Source: Rostratula benghalensis (lineage: Eukaryota; Chordata; Aves; Charadriiformes; Rostratulidae). Taken from it: DNA of 64,000 nt. Every line of letters begins with the position of its first letter. The first letter of the stretch is position 1. The DNA is taken from contig VXAI01000098.1 of the NCBI GenBank assembly GCA_013399305.1, positions 512,431 through 576,430 on the forward strand, in the 5' to 3' direction. Shown here in pieces: positions 63,897 to 64,000 of this stretch. The position numbers and the translations under genes are program-made. Below the pieces are notes generated by a model. That model was not told the origin of the DNA, made no database searches, and was given only the letters and a program-made list of their open reading frames with translations.

Positions 63897-63945
63897 CGGC
63901 TCCGCCGCACGACTCCGGCCTTTCACGCCGCTCTCCCCGGCGCCG

Positions 63946-63952
63946 TGACTCA
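63946..63952. promoter_or_regulatory. TGACTCA (AP-1/NFE2-type) site, second copy
   Basis: The context is gccgtgactcagcccgg. The GC after the TGACTCA core resembles half of a MAF recognition element (TGACTCAGC). Confidence 0.5.
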
Positions 63953-63977
63953 GCCCGGCCGCCCCCGCCGCGGCGGA

Positions 63978-63984
63978 GGGGCGG
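63978..63984 (+). promoter_or_regulatory. GC box (GGGGCGG)
   Basis: This is a classical Sp1/KLF-type GC box within a GC-only stretch (cggaggggcggagcggcggg) at the window edge. Confidence 0.5.
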
Positions 63985-64000
63985 AGCGGCGGGGAGCGGG

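Larger units (their letters stand above)
63490..64000. promoter_or_regulatory. CpG island at the right edge, probable promoter of the next gene
   Basis: GC and CpG content rise from about 63590 and become extreme after 63780 (gccggg, ggccgcccccgcggcc, ccgccgcggcggagg). GC boxes (ggggcgg at 63978-63984) and two TGACTCA sites lie in the last 120 bp. I see no open coding exon. In vertebrates the gene after SLC25A33 is TMEM201, so its promoter is the best guess, but the strand and the gene are inferred from remembered gene order. Confidence 0.65.

Noticed and set aside
63347..63910. A 187-codon minus-strand open frame
   Set aside because: It includes a phenylalanine run from the A26 homopolymer and composition-driven Arg/Ala/Gly sequence. 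No domain is recognisable.

Overview
The window looks like vertebrate, and most probably bird, nuclear DNA. It has long non-coding stretches, a spliced gene with GT-AG introns, CpG-island promoters, three 3' ends of CR1 LINEs ending in the avian-type 'gttggaact..gatgatctttaaggtcccttccaac' tail, and two copies of an LTR type common in bird genomes. Nothing bacterial (operon, Shine-Dalgarno site, CRISPR array, phage) is present. I did not determine the species.

The only protein gene I can support is SLC25A33 (PNC1), the mitochondrial pyrimidine nucleotide carrier, on the + strand. Its seven coding exons lie at 41221-41270, 49995-50174, 53734-53811, 55212-55312, 56770-56836, 58137-58420 and 59101-59303. 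Joined, they give 963 nt, or 320 residues plus a stop, with every junction in frame and the three mitochondrial-carrier repeats intact. The strong-context ATG lies in a CpG island that carries a palindromic CRE (41096-41103) and an E-box (41135-41140). An assembly gap (41424-41828) falls inside the island in intron 1.

Layout: 1 to about 40.59 kb is intergenic, with CR1 tails at 15.66 and 26.53 kb, a minus-strand LTR fragment at 32.3-32.5 kb, several MIR-like relics, simple repeats and a long polypyrimidine tract at 10.97-11.06 kb. A plus-strand LTR fills about 40.59-41.04 kb and abuts the SLC25A33 promoter. The gene spans 41.2 to about 59.7 kb; intron 1 (8.7 kb) contains a CR1 copy. From 59.7 to 63.5 kb is intergenic. 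The window ends in a second CpG island with GC boxes and two TGACTCA sites. This is probably the promoter of the next gene; from vertebrate gene order remembered for this locus that would be TMEM201, but no TMEM201 coding sequence is visible.

The most interesting observation is the sense-oriented LTR directly upstream of the SLC25A33 core promoter. Smaller ones are a short insert with a poly-A tail and 11-bp flanking direct repeats at 61.3 kb, a splice-acceptor-like polypyrimidine tract at 11 kb, and the partly repeated, AP-1-type promoter architecture at the right edge. I found no convincing new multi-gene system.
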